From assembly GCF_026212465.1 (NCBI RefSeq), contig NC_080048.1, forward strand, positions 27,711,559 through 27,775,558: a stretch of DNA of 64,000 nt, written 5' to 3'. The stretch comes from Amaranthus tricolor. Its lineage: Eukaryota > Streptophyta > Magnoliopsida > Caryophyllales > Amaranthaceae. The position numbers were made by a program, and so were the translations under genes. Positions within the stretch are counted from its first letter, which is position 1; every line of letters starts with the position of its first letter. The notes under the pieces were generated by a model. It was not told the DNA's origin. It made no database searches and was given only the letters and a program-made list of their open reading frames with translations. Below, piece by piece: positions 11,640-20,762 of the stretch.

Positions 11640-14285
11640 TTAAGAAAAGGTTAAATTTTGAATGCCTTTTGCAATTAGCCATCACAAAACGGGTACAAAT
11701 TCTAACTTCATTTTATTCGTGTGATTTTACCAGGTTCACAAGCTGTTGTTAGCTTTGTTCTTGAGCGTGAACTTTCATTTGACCCGTTTTCTTTGGTGGC
11801 TGAGGAGGTAATGTATTGGTGGGAGTTCCGCAGTACACTAGAATCTAGATACAATAATCAAATTGATTGTGAATAACTTAATTTACATCATTTTGCTTTT
11901 GTTTTAGGATTCTGGTGATCTGAGGAAGGATGGTGCACGAGATACTTTAGAGCGCATTCGCTTGCTTGTGAACGAAACTATTGGCAGTGAGAATACTTAT
12001 AGCATTTCACCCTTGTCGGCTGAAGATGTGCTTGTTCTTATTGATAATGGTAGGTCTGAGGGTGGTGCTGTAGGTCGGCACTGGGTTCTAGATCCAATAG
12101 ACGGTACTAAAGGGTATGTTTGGATTGAGAATATTGGTTCAGGATTGTGTGGTTCTGGTTTTCTCGAGATAATACCTTGCATATGTATTATTCATCTGTT
12201 CCATTCTTTTTTATAATTTCAGTTATAGATGGACTCCCCCTCCCTCACAACACCCCTCAAATTAACCGGTGAATTAATAGGAAAAACTTAGAGCAAGGTT
12301 TCTTTAGGTGGCTATTACTTTGTATTGATGGATCTTTTGCACTATTATGAAGGTGAATCATCCAAACTATATCTTTATGGCACTCTTATTTTATTGATAA
12401 ACATCACAGAGGGCTATAATTATTTTATTGATGAAAATCAGATTGCTGTAGCAAAGAATTATTTACGCTTCTTGACTTATTCACTCATATGGCCTTATCG
12501 ATCCTGTTTGGACCAAGCTACTTTCTTCACCATGCATGATTCATTTATTAAGAGATAAGACAATCTGGATCATGGATCCCAACAAATCATACAACAAATG
12601 TCGGAACTCTTAAGTTGTCGTGTTGTTTTTCTGGGTGCATGACTGAATGCTTAATTGCTGTATCTCTTCACTCCTTTTAATTCTGTTTTCTGATTTAGCT
12701 TTTGTACCATGGTCTTTATTGAATCAATGAGATATAGAAAGCCATTTTTGAGTTTTGACTCTTGTTGAGTTTAATGAATGCAAAAAAGATATTAAGCATT
12801 GTTTTGCTTATGGTTCTGGTTTCTTATATTGATTCCTTTGAGTTTATGTCTTATCAGGTTTCTGAGGGGAGATCAATACGCTATAGCATTAGCATTGCTG
12901 GATCAAGGAAAAGTAGTCCTCGGAGTCTTGGCTTGCCCAAATCTTCCTTTAGCACCACTTGGTGTGCAAAGCTCAGGCAGTCAAACTGGTTGTCTTTTCT
13001 CAGCAGTCACCGGTAATGGAACTTTTATGGAGTCGCTTGATGGTTCTTCTTCTCCGATTAAAGTATGTTCGCCGTGTGATTGGTGTAGTTTTTAATGTTA
13101 AGTGTACACTTAAATCAATGTTGATTCATATGATTTGTTGCACCCTGTGGTTTCCAACTATCTCAGGTGACTGTAAATCCAACAGAAAATTCTGAAGAGG
13201 CATCATTCTTTGAATCATTTGAAGCAGCTCACTCCTTGCATGACCTGACTAGCTCTATAGCAAAAGTAAGTTTTTGGTTTTTAGACAAATCTTTTTTTTT
13301 CCTCAAAATTTTGTTTTTGTGTCCCTTATTTCAATGGGACCAAATATTTATATTTACTCATTTCGTCTCATTGAATTTGCAGCATTTTCTATTTTGGTCC
13401 TCTAACTTAATTTGCATCATTTTTATTTTTGGACAATGGTCTACCACTTTCTTTTAATCTCATTCTCATCCATACATTTTAACTCTTTTAATTTCATCCA
13501 CACAATTCATTCTCTCTTCATTTGTTACCACTTTATAAAAAATTATCCTCTTTCTCTTTGATGCAAATTTAATGGGACAGATGAGTATTTGATTTTGGAT
13601 TACAATAGACTATAATAAAATCGCTCATTAAGTCATATGTACTTGTTATTTATGTGAAGTTCTAGATGATGTTTTCTACCTAGGGTCAATTAGAAACGAT
13701 CTCTTTGTTATCACTAACAAGGGTAAGGTTGCGTACATCCAACTCTCAAACTCCTTCCTAGGTGGGAACTATTCAATGGCATTGGGGTAATGAAATGTCA
13801 TGTTGTCTGAATTTTGCTTTTAAGTGGGAAAACTCGAATTTTAATCTTTAGAATGTTTCAACAGAAGCTCGGTGTCAAATCACCACCGGTCAGAATTGAT
13901 AGCCAAGCAAAATATGGTGCTTTAAGTAGAGGCGATGGTGCTATATATCTCCGTTTTCCGCATGTAGGTTATCGTGAAAAAATATGGGACCATGCTGCTG
14001 GTGCCATTGTCGTTACAGGTTAGAAGGACAATTCGCCATCGGCCCTTGTTGAATTCCTTTTCTTCCGTTTTCTCAACTTCAAGTCTTTATATTTTGGGGG
14101 TGTGACTGTCTATACTTGCAGAAGCTGGAGGAGTTGTTACTGATGCTGCTGGAAAACCTTTGGATTTCTCCCAAGGAAAGTATCTTGACTTGTACAAAGG
14201 CATTGTAGCTAGCAACAAGAAGCTAATGCCAGCAGTTTTGAAGGCAATTCAAGAGTCCATAGATGAGAAACCCGCATCCTTGTGA
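2774..14285 (+). CDS. SAL1: SAL1-type 3'(2'),5'-bisphosphate nucleotidase, 8 exons
   Basis: Exons as read: 2774-2924, 6245-6320, 11734-11807, 11908-12113, 12858-13062, 13167-13265, 13865-14018 and 14122-14285, all with AG/GT borders, giving about 375 residues. The enzyme is a Mg-dependent, Li-sensitive phosphatase of the inositol-phosphatase superfamily. It removes phosphate from PAP/PAPS and inositol polyphosphates in plastids and mitochondria and controls PAP retrograde stress signalling. The family metal-site motifs are all present: TVADYG (exon 2), VAEEDSGD (exons 3/4), DPIDGTKGFLRGDQYA (exons 4/5) and WDHAAGAIVVTEAGG (exons 7/8). The start at 2774 (accATGt) gives a Ser/Thr-rich leader, MYISLSSLKTTT..., that looks like a transit peptide. 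This leader is one base out of frame with SYQKELVAAKKAASLAARLC: a stop at 2844 closes that frame upstream, and skipping g2861 would join the two. Either this is a real N-terminal lesion, a sequencing error, or an unseen upstream exon supplies the start. The mature domain shows no other damage. Confidence 0.9.
2925..6244 (+). other. SAL1 intron 1, 3.3 kb, no gene
   Basis: A large AT-rich intron with a gtacta donor and a ttgcag acceptor. Near 3431 a block starts tactctctctatccctc, like the end of a Stowaway-type MITE, without a clear partner. A diverged dispersed repeat lies at 5173-5386. The rest shows nothing coding. Confidence 0.6.
5173..5386. repeat. Dispersed repeat, copy 1
   Basis: Similar over about 200 bp, in the same orientation, to 13588-13796. 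Shared blocks include tatttatgt.aa, gatgatgttg.ctaccca.agtcaat, gtcaata.gaaa.... and taggtgg.a.c. Both copies lie in introns of SAL1. The blocks resemble the 3' tail of a plant non-autonomous element, but no termini or A-tail were defined. Confidence 0.45.
6991..7540 (+). repeat. Direct duplication, unit about 310 bp
   Basis: The block starting ggaaatatttcacatgtgag (6992) recurs as gggaaatactttacatgtga (7302). Both run through gaagatccca.atcact, catataatg.ttgg, aatccttctact and tatggttttggga to gacgaattgt.acg. The second copy stops near 7540. The copies differ by many substitutions, so the duplication is old. Confidence 0.6.
8817..9760 (-). pseudogene. Copia gag relic with PBS
   Basis: On the minus strand a PBS-like TGGTATAAGAGTCAT (9742-9756, compare TGGTATCAGAGC) is followed by an ATG at 9692-9694 that opens MASSSSTSHSFNQNI. 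Further on come LLKSFKE and LKREFGYLGMKSGENINVYY, the conserved centre of the copia UBN2-type gag domain, and a zinc-knuckle-like CMRTNHLESDC that lacks the usual second Cys spacing. Several stops and frame changes break it (for example a stop inside WSVKM and one near 9324). There is no protease or pol. It is an old fragment of a minus-strand Ty1/copia element inside SAL1 intron 2. Confidence 0.7.
10090..10697 (+). pseudogene. LINE ORF2 C-terminal tail (non-LTR retrotransposon)
   Basis: A degraded reading runs RMDRIKNQVLRERLTVAPI, NMRKNKLR, FRHVQRKSTNASMKRVE and ITIDGKR. This is the well-known end of plant LINE reverse-transcriptase proteins (RLDRIRNEVIR...VAPI...KMREARLRWFGHVQRRP.DAPVRRVE). 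A stop replaces the Trp of LRWF. It ends in gatgatgatga, like the short 3' repeat tails of these elements. It is 5'-truncated, as LINE insertions usually are. Orientation is that of SAL1. Confidence 0.68.
10886..11575 (+). repeat. Tandem duplication, two 345-bp copies
   Basis: The unit running from ttttctctttggctgaacga through tatcttaaacaaaggctttt and ctctacatatctcaaatgtt to tttcctaa is present twice, head to tail (ggctgaacg at 10905 and again at 11250). The copies are nearly identical, so the duplication is fairly recent. It lies upstream of SAL1 exon 3 and contains no gene. Confidence 0.85.
11584..11636. repeat. (AT)n microsatellite
   Basis: About 25 uninterrupted TA units directly after the second 345-bp copy, in SAL1 intron 2. 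Confidence 0.97.
12114..12857 (+). other. SAL1 intron 4
   Basis: 744 bp with a gtatgt donor and a tatcag acceptor. AT-rich; no coding potential or repeat recognised. Confidence 0.6.
13355..13587. mobile_element. Stowaway-like MITE in SAL1 intron 6
   Basis: The left end tactcatttcgtctcattga and the right end (minus strand) tactcatctgtcccattaaa are inverted copies, both running on into tttgca. The termini are TA, the usual Tc1/mariner (Stowaway) target duplication. At 233 bp without coding capacity, it is a non-autonomous element. Confidence 0.72.
13588..13796. repeat. Dispersed repeat, copy 2
   Basis: The better preserved partner of 5173-5386, directly abutting the MITE at 13355-13587 in SAL1 intron 6. 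It includes tgatgttttctacctaggg, gaaacgatctctttgttatc and aaggttgcgtacatccaa. Confidence 0.45.
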
Positions 14286-14640
14286 TCCTTTCCACATGCG
14301 TGCCATCATTTGGATGATGATTATTGCAGTGAGTCTGCATTATCGGTGTTCTCATTAAGGTAATCGTGGTAACTCTTTCGTGATCATCAGTATTCTTGTG
14401 CTCGTTCTTTGACGATGTATGAGCTACAACTGATTTCATGAGATTGCATCAATGATTAGTGTAGAGGTGTAACTAAAATTATTGGGAAACAATTATTCAC
14501 TCTTCAACTGTTAGCACACTTCTGCATATACTGAGGAGCTAATTTTATGCAATTTTTAAAATTAAACTCTGCTATAATTACAAAAGATCAGTTTTGTGAA
14601 GATGTGCAATTATTTGTCGAGTTTAAATAAATGATTTCTC

Positions 14641-14644
<4 letters not shown>

Positions 14645-14728
<84 letters not shown>
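14645..14728. repeat. (AT)n microsatellite
   Basis: About 40 TA units, 360 bp beyond the SAL1 stop. Abutted on its right by a fragment of the microsatellite-associated MITE described at 45150-45430. Confidence 0.97.
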
Positions 14729-14732
<4 letters not shown>

Positions 14733-14930
14733 ACCAATTTGCTAGACAAAATAATGTTATTTTTTTATTACAAAGGTGTTCCTTTTAGGCAAAAAAGTGT
14801 TTACGTTTTTTTAAAAAAAGTTGATACTTTTAGGCAAATCAGCGTTACTTTAAAAAAAAATTTGAAAAAAACTCACAAAAAGGTACTACTTTTTATATAA
14901 AAAGGTGAAAAATGTGTTATTTTGTATTTA
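14729..14930. mobile_element. Diverged copy of (AT)n-associated MITE
   Basis: Starts gagaaccaatttgc right at the edge of the (AT)n. It contains aaaggtgttccttttaggc, tgttacttt-like and aaaggtactactttttatat blocks that match 45150-45430 (gagaaccacaaaaaggtgtt, actttttatataaaaa). Only one end touches a microsatellite; the other end is unclear. Confidence 0.45.
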
Positions 14931-15004
14931 TATTAGTAAATTTTTTTGGGTTCTTTCTTGAGATTTCTTTTGGATTTTCAAGTTTCTTTGATAACATTTA
15001 TTTG

Positions 15005-16262
15005 TTAGGTGCCAAGTTTCATGTTTATTGATTTAAGATTCGCATTGTTTATGCAAGATAGTGTTTAAAAAGCCTTAAATGATACTTAACACTTAATTTC
15101 GCACATATGCCTAATTTTTCAACTTTAAGTACTTCAAAACTCTAATAGTTATTAATTAGTGTTGTGTACCATATTTCATGTGAAACCCGTCAAGATTGAC
15201 CTGTTGTATTCAAGTTAGTGGTCTAAAAAGTCTTATAAAAACTATTTGGCACGTAATTTTACACATATGTCTTTTTTAGAGTCTTTATCTATTTCAAAAT
15301 TGTAATAATTACTAATTAGTGTTGTGTGTCATACTTCATCTAAATAAAAGAAATTGACATATTTTATTCAAGTTAGTGGCCTAAAAAGTCGTCAAGTCGA
15401 CACGTAATTTAACTTTGCGCTTATACCTATTTTTCAACTCTAACTATTTCTAAATATAAATGTTATTAGTGTTATGTGCAAAGTTGCATGTCAAAAAGAT
15501 AAAGAGTGGCCTATTTTATACAAGTTAGTGGCTTAAAAAACCTTTTAAAAATTTACTTGGTTTGTAAAGTTACACATGCATTTCATTTTGAATTCTAACT
15601 GTTTCAAAACTATAATAGTTACCAATTACTGTCGTCTACTAAGTTTCAAGTCATATAAATAAATATTAACCTAGTTTAAAGTGGCATAAAAAGCATTAAA
15701 AAGGATACTTAATACTTAATTTCGCACATATACCTATTTTTTGAAGTCTAATTATTATCAAACTATGAAATTTTGCTTGTTAGCGTAGTGTGCCAAGTTT
15801 CATGTCAAACAAATCAAGGTTGACCTAGTTTATGCAAGTTAGCGGCTTAAAAAAGTATTATAACGCTATTGGACACTTCACACATATGCCTATTTTTTCA
15901 AGACTAACCTTTTCAAACTATAATAGTTTCTAATTAGTGGTGTGTGTCAAGTTTCATGTCAAAACACAAAGATTATTCTATTTTATATAATTTAGTGGCC
16001 TAAAAAGCCTTAAAAGGCTACTTGATACGTAATTTTGCACATATGCCATTTTTGAAGTCTAACTATATTAAAACTATAATGGTTACTAATTAGTGTTGTG
16101 TGCCAAGTTTCATGTTTTGCTAGATAGTGGCTTCAAAAGACTTATAAAGGCTACTTGACACTTAATTTCGCACATATATATAATTTTTCAACACTAAGTA
16201 TTTCAAAACTCTAATAGTTACTAATTAGTATTGTATGCCAAGTTTCATGTCCAAAAACTAAA
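15005..16262. repeat. Satellite-like array, about 8 monomers of ~155 bp
   Basis: A recurring monomer contains gcacatatgcctatttttca, tttcaaaactataatagtta, ctaattagtgttgtgtgcca, agtttcatgtca and aagttagtggcctaaaaagc. The gttgtgt block falls near 15161, 15321, 15471, 15631, 15785, 15939, 16095 and 16230, giving spacings of about 135-160 bp. The monomers are diverged from each other. No gene is present, and the short 8-unit size points to a dispersed tandem repeat and not a centromere core. Confidence 0.85.
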
Positions 16263-16729
16263 GATTGACACAAGGTTATTAGGATCGGGATTCTACCTAG
16301 AATTGTTGAGGAGGTACGATCTAAATTGGTAAAATCAAATCATAGGAATGTGTGATCCTACAAATATGCAATAATGTGTTTTGGATTACTTATTATCAAT
16401 TATATTTTTTCTTTTTTTTAAGTATTGTGTAAGAAAAACATGAATTTTATAGTGATATTGACATAATTATTTTAAATATATATTTGTACACAAGTGAAAT
16501 CCATATTATTTGAAAATATTTTACGATGAAATTGGAAACCACCCTTATAAGATTAGATCGTTAAATTATAGGATCGTCGATTCGTGTTATGATCCTACCA
16601 CCTAAATTCTTGAGCTAAGTAGGACTGCATAATTCTACCACATTAAGTTTTTACCTACGATTCAGATTGATTATTTATTTTTGGATTCTAATAACCATGG
16701 ATTGACTGACCTTTTAAAATAGTTTTTTG
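16263..16729. other. AT-rich stretch without recognised features
   Basis: Short repeated phrases such as aggatcg, gatcctac and cctacga suggest decayed repeat DNA. No open frame, splice pattern or terminal repeat was recognised. Confidence 0.4.
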
Positions 16730-17480
16730 GAACTGTTTTAGGCCGAATAATAAATCTAAGAACTAAATGCGAAAATGAGCTTAAACAAGAACAAGGGATT
16801 TGTTTTGTTAACAAGGTTCGGCTATCAATAGCCTACTCCCCACTTATGGGTTCTTTTCCAACCCTTAGGATTCAACGCCTTTTATTAATAAACCTTAGAT
16901 GACTGAAAATATCTCTCTATCTTCTCTCACTACATTCTTCCCCTTGAAGAACGTTTTACAAGTTCCCTTAATAAAAGTTCTAATCCCAATCTCACAAAAG
17001 AGAAATCTAATGAATACTTTCAAAAGTATTCCAAACTTTAAGCGTTGATGAAATTAAAGTTCTAACTCTCTTTTACTCTAAGACCTATTACAAATGAGAG
17101 AGTTAGATGAATTAAGTTTAAAACACTTTTTAATATTAAGACTCAATATAAGTAGAAAGCTAGATTGTGAGTTGTGTTGCAAAAACTTAATTCTTGAATG
17201 ACGCCTCTTATATATATGTTACGCCTCCAACATAGCCGTTAAAACAATTGAAACTTCATTCCTTGATTTTCGCCAACTGGTTATGCAAAACCAGTCATCA
17301 AAGTCTTGGACAACAAGTAAAACTGACGCTCCATCTTGACTTGTTCAACACACACGTTTTTTGTTGCTATTTTAAGCCTTTCAAAATCTTTGAGATCCTG
17401 CCACGTTAGTACTCATGGCAAGCAATGAATATTGATTAATTCAAACAAAACAACCGAAACACATAAGCTACATATTATTC
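16730..17480 (-). mobile_element. LTR-like sequence, minus strand
   Basis: Read on the minus strand, a TATA box (catatatataagaggcg, near 17211) is followed by a transcribed-leader-like stretch with aacacaactcacaatctag and, some 350 bp on, agtaggctattgatagccga and accttgttaacaaaac. This order is typical of the R-U5 part of plant copia LTRs. The exact ends, a target duplication and coding regions were not found. Confidence 0.38.
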
Positions 17481-18089
17481 CTAGATTTTAGATTCATTTA
17501 AATTATTCTCCCTATATTTAAGGTGAGCTAAAAAACAACTACATATTTATAGGAAAACCTAAAATTAGTATAATCTTGTTTACCAAGTAAATTACTTATT
17601 TAATTTTTCAATTTATAAATTTATGTAATTTAGCTTTAAGACAAAAACGTGTAATTGGACTTAGTAAATTACTTATTAAGTCATAAGCTATACTTAGTCT
17701 TATCTTGTAAAACGTCAAACTTAATTCAACCTATTTCAAACTTATTTCAACATATATTTGCACTTAAATTATCTATCAATTAAACATTTTATATCTGATA
17801 TAATTTTGGACCTATTTAAACAACCAAATCTGATTATTTAATTTATTTGTTTAGTTTAATATGCATTTTGAATATCATCACTTAAAGGAGTTGAGTCTCT
17901 ATGACCGATTGTTCTACATAATAAAGTCATTGTATATTTGATTATTATATTGTATCTTCATCTCTTTTCCTTCCTACATATTTACATTACCGCTCCTCCT
18001 CCATCAAAACCCACATCGACATTTCTCCATTAAAACCCAAAAAAATCAGTCCTCATCTCCATCTTCTTTATTTTCTCTCATCTCTCAAA

Positions 18090-18605
18090 TGCCATGATTA
18101 GGATTACCACATCCCATTCTTCACCATTAAGAAGGAAAATTGCAAGGAAAAGCCCTAAATCTTTGAACATGGTGTTTAAGCTATATTGCAAATTGCTAGA
18201 AAAGTTTTAAGACTTGGGCATCGATTTTATGGTTGCTGTCTTTGGCCTGTAAGTTATGCTTTAATTTTTGCGATTATGATTTAATGTATGAACGTTTTAT
18301 ATTAGCTATACTTGACTGTATTTTTTTATAGGACTTAAATTGGAAAATTTTCAAGTGGGAGGATGATGTAATTAAGTCGGATGCATTTGGAGGAGTATAT
18401 TGTTTTGGAAGAACAAAATTCTATTTTTCCTGAGAAAATTGAAAAATTGAAGTTGAAGAAACAAAAATTGAAGGAGAGTGAAGCTTTATTTAAGATTAAA
18501 CTTGCTAAACAAGTAAATGCAACAAAAGCTTTAGGATTTATACTTATTGCATCATGGTTATTTTGTAATTTTCTTATTTATGTTAACATAATTAGTACAA
18601 TGTAA
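18090..18605 (+). pseudogene. GRF-zinc-finger-like small membrane protein, broken
   Basis: Exon-like segments at about 18090-18250 and 18332-18605 are separated by gtaagt...ttatag. The first ends LGHRFYGCCLWP, recalling the (N)PGRRFYGC core of plant GRF zinc fingers. The second opens DLNWKIFKWEDDV, the usual F-x-W end of that domain. One base out of frame there follows a Lys/Glu-rich coiled-coil-like stretch (EEQNSIFPEKIEKLKLKKQK) and a hydrophobic C-terminal segment (ALGFILIASWLFCNFLIYV) ending at 18605. That order, GRF finger, coiled coil and tail anchor, is common in a plant family of unknown function that is often carried by transposons. The frame changes and a stop before the finger suggest a dead copy. 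Confidence 0.42.
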
Positions 18606-19140
18606 TGAAAATTCCACAACAACGTAAGACAATCAATGTCATGAAATAAGATTTGCTTTGTTATTCATACATTGACTTGATATCAATGTTTACAAAATAT
18701 CACTACTATACTTAAATTTTGACAAAATATCAATGTTTACAAAAGCAACACTTATTAACAATACAAAAACAATGCATATTCTTCATTATTTACAATGCAT
18801 ATCAATGTTCTTCATTGTTTGTTAAGAGTACGTCAACATGAGTTTGGCTTCCCTTGCTTGGCCTTCCTCAATTAGATTTGGATTGTTAAAAAGGAAAATG
18901 ACAATTTAGTTTGACTGTGTTATTAATTGGTCTGTAATAACTTTTTGTAAAATATTTAACTAACATATTGTTTCAGCACTTGTAATAAAATCACTTGGAT
19001 TACCACCTCTGCTCCCTTTGCCTCTTTGGATCCTTCTCCCACCTCTAGCTATTGCACCAGCATATGCAGTTAGCTTAGGATGGGCTGGTCGACATAGATG
19101 TGATTTTGAGTGTACTCTTCTTCCATTAACATCCTTTCTT
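18606..19140. other. Gene-free stretch between GRF-like and MULE relics
   Basis: AT-rich, with several repeats of atatcaatgtttacaaaa and caatgcatat around 18680-18810. Nothing coding recognised. Confidence 0.4.
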
Positions 19141-19562
19141 GTTCTTCATCTTCCTCTCTTCATTGGTGGTGGTGTTGGATCAACAACTTTATCCTTTTTT
19201 GAACGCTTTCGTTTATTATGTCTAGTGGATTTACAAATGCCACAACTCATCTGCATGCCATGTCTTGTGAGTATCCCTGGTTTCTTTGGGTCCTCATGAG
19301 CAATTTTTATTCTTGTCTTTCTTGGTCTTCCAGGACTGATTTTTATTGGGGGTGGATCAATGGGCATATCAATTTTAGGCCAATGACGTTCCTTAATGCA
19401 AGGAGCTATGCTTCCTGTATAGGCCCTTATATATGTAGCTTAGGTGTAACATTCATCCACAAATGACTCCACGTCTTTATGTAGGTAACTAATTAGATGC
19501 CTTTTCTTTCTTTTTATCCAACATAGCTTGTACTTTAGGACATAACTCTCCACTCCACTTGT
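19141..19562 (-). pseudogene. MULE (Mutator-like) transposase C-terminal fragment
   Basis: The minus strand reads SGELCPKVQAMLDKKKEKAS, then ATYIRAYTGSIAPCIKERHW, PKIDMPIDPPPIKI, GRPRKTRIKIAHEDPKKPG and LTRHGMQMSCGICKSTRHNK. This is the SWIM-domain end plus the Lys/Arg-rich CCHC tail of plant MURA-type transposases, where RHWP, GRPRK and CxxCxxxxHNKRxC are conserved. The last Cys is replaced (HNKRKR), and there is a stop in front of ATYIRAY. The 5' part is cut off at about 19562, where LTR-like sequence starts, so a retrotransposon probably inserted into the MULE. Confidence 0.72.
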
Positions 19563-20520
19563 AACACCCATGAATTTGCGACCACTTTAACGAAACCAAT
19601 AAAATATCGAAAAGGACGGGAGGAAATTTGGGTGTTTTACAAAAAAAGAAAACTAAAAAATGAATAAACCAATTAGAACTAATCTTTTAAAGTGAGCTGG
19701 AAATTCGACAGCATCTCCGTTGTATATTGGAAAGATAAAAGATGAACTTGCTTAGAAATATAAAGACATTAATAAGAAATAGACACGTCGGTCTTAAATA
19801 ATCTATCACGGCGAAACGATCCTCGCTAGATTCTCTGTCGACATGCTAAGCATGGATCGTGGTTCCAAAGTAAACGCTTGAGTGCGAAAAGGAACAAAAC
19901 AACTTTAAACTTACAACCCACTAAAATAACATAGCGGAAGATAAAATATACAAACGAAGGTTTAAAAGCCTTTACAAAACAAACAATCCAACAGGTTAGG
20001 TTATACATAAGTCAATTCTTCCAAAGTCATTGCAATGACACGAAATACGCACTCACACCCCCAATATGCAATGCAAAAGAACTCCAATACCTGTTAGGCC
20101 CATCTGTGATTTCCCTGCTGCTCAACATATGAACGAATGTCCAATGTATCGTAGCAGGACCATCATAGAAAAAGGCAATGGTTAAGAAAACAAACAGGTA
20201 CACGTAGTAACCAACAATATGTTATAATAAGCTAATAAACCAGATAATAACATGATATACCACAATATAAAGGAGATCTTACAAAACTCAAAGTACTAGT
20301 CCTAACTACTTATCGTAGCTCTTTGCAACTCAATGAAATTTCTATATTCCTCTCCTTTTCTCTATTTCATAACTTATCTTAAAGACTCCCATGATACCAC
20401 TTGTAGATGGAATATCAAAATACGGCATATTCTCTTCTTTAAATCCTCTTTTCTCCACTTTACTTCATATTTGGGGTTCGCGAGACTCTCAAAAAAATAT
20501 ATAATATCATGAGATTTATC
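19560..20520. mobile_element. LTR-like insertion starting TGTAACACCC
   Basis: Directly at the break of the MULE reading frame the sequence turns into TGTAACACCCATGAATTTGC, the start typical of many plant Ty3/chromovirus LTRs and like the solo LTR at 21414. The right end was not found: no TGTTACA terminus and no convincing copy of the left flank (ccact) marks it. No coding region is visible. The rest is ordinary AT-rich DNA up to the CACTA relic. Confidence 0.4.
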
Positions 20521-20762
20521 CATTATACGATTCTATGTGAGTAAAATTTTTTTATAAATAATACATAAAAATAATATATATACAAAATAAGGAATAAAAA
20601 ATTATATGTACATTAATATAAACAAAATTATTTACATTAATATTTATAATACAATAAAAATTATTTACATTATTATTATACAATAAAAATGTTTAAATTA
20701 TAATACAAAATTTCATAAATAAAAATATACATATTTACAAAAAAAATGTTAAAATAAAAAGA

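Larger units (their letters stand above)
6321..11733 (+). other. SAL1 intron 2, 5.4 kb, loaded with repeats
   Basis: The intron starts gtttgt and ends accag. It holds, in order: short repeats of gagatggaaaatac near 6571 and 6716 (again near 9900), a 310-bp direct duplication, about 1.2 kb without features (7541-8816), a minus-strand copia gag relic, a LINE tail, a 345-bp tandem duplication and an (AT)n run. The splice acceptor is about 100 bp from the (AT)n. Confidence 0.65.

Noticed and set aside
15005..16262. Regularly spaced repeats as a CRISPR array
   Set aside because: The units are about 155 bp, diverged along their whole length, with no unique spacers, and the DNA is plant nuclear.
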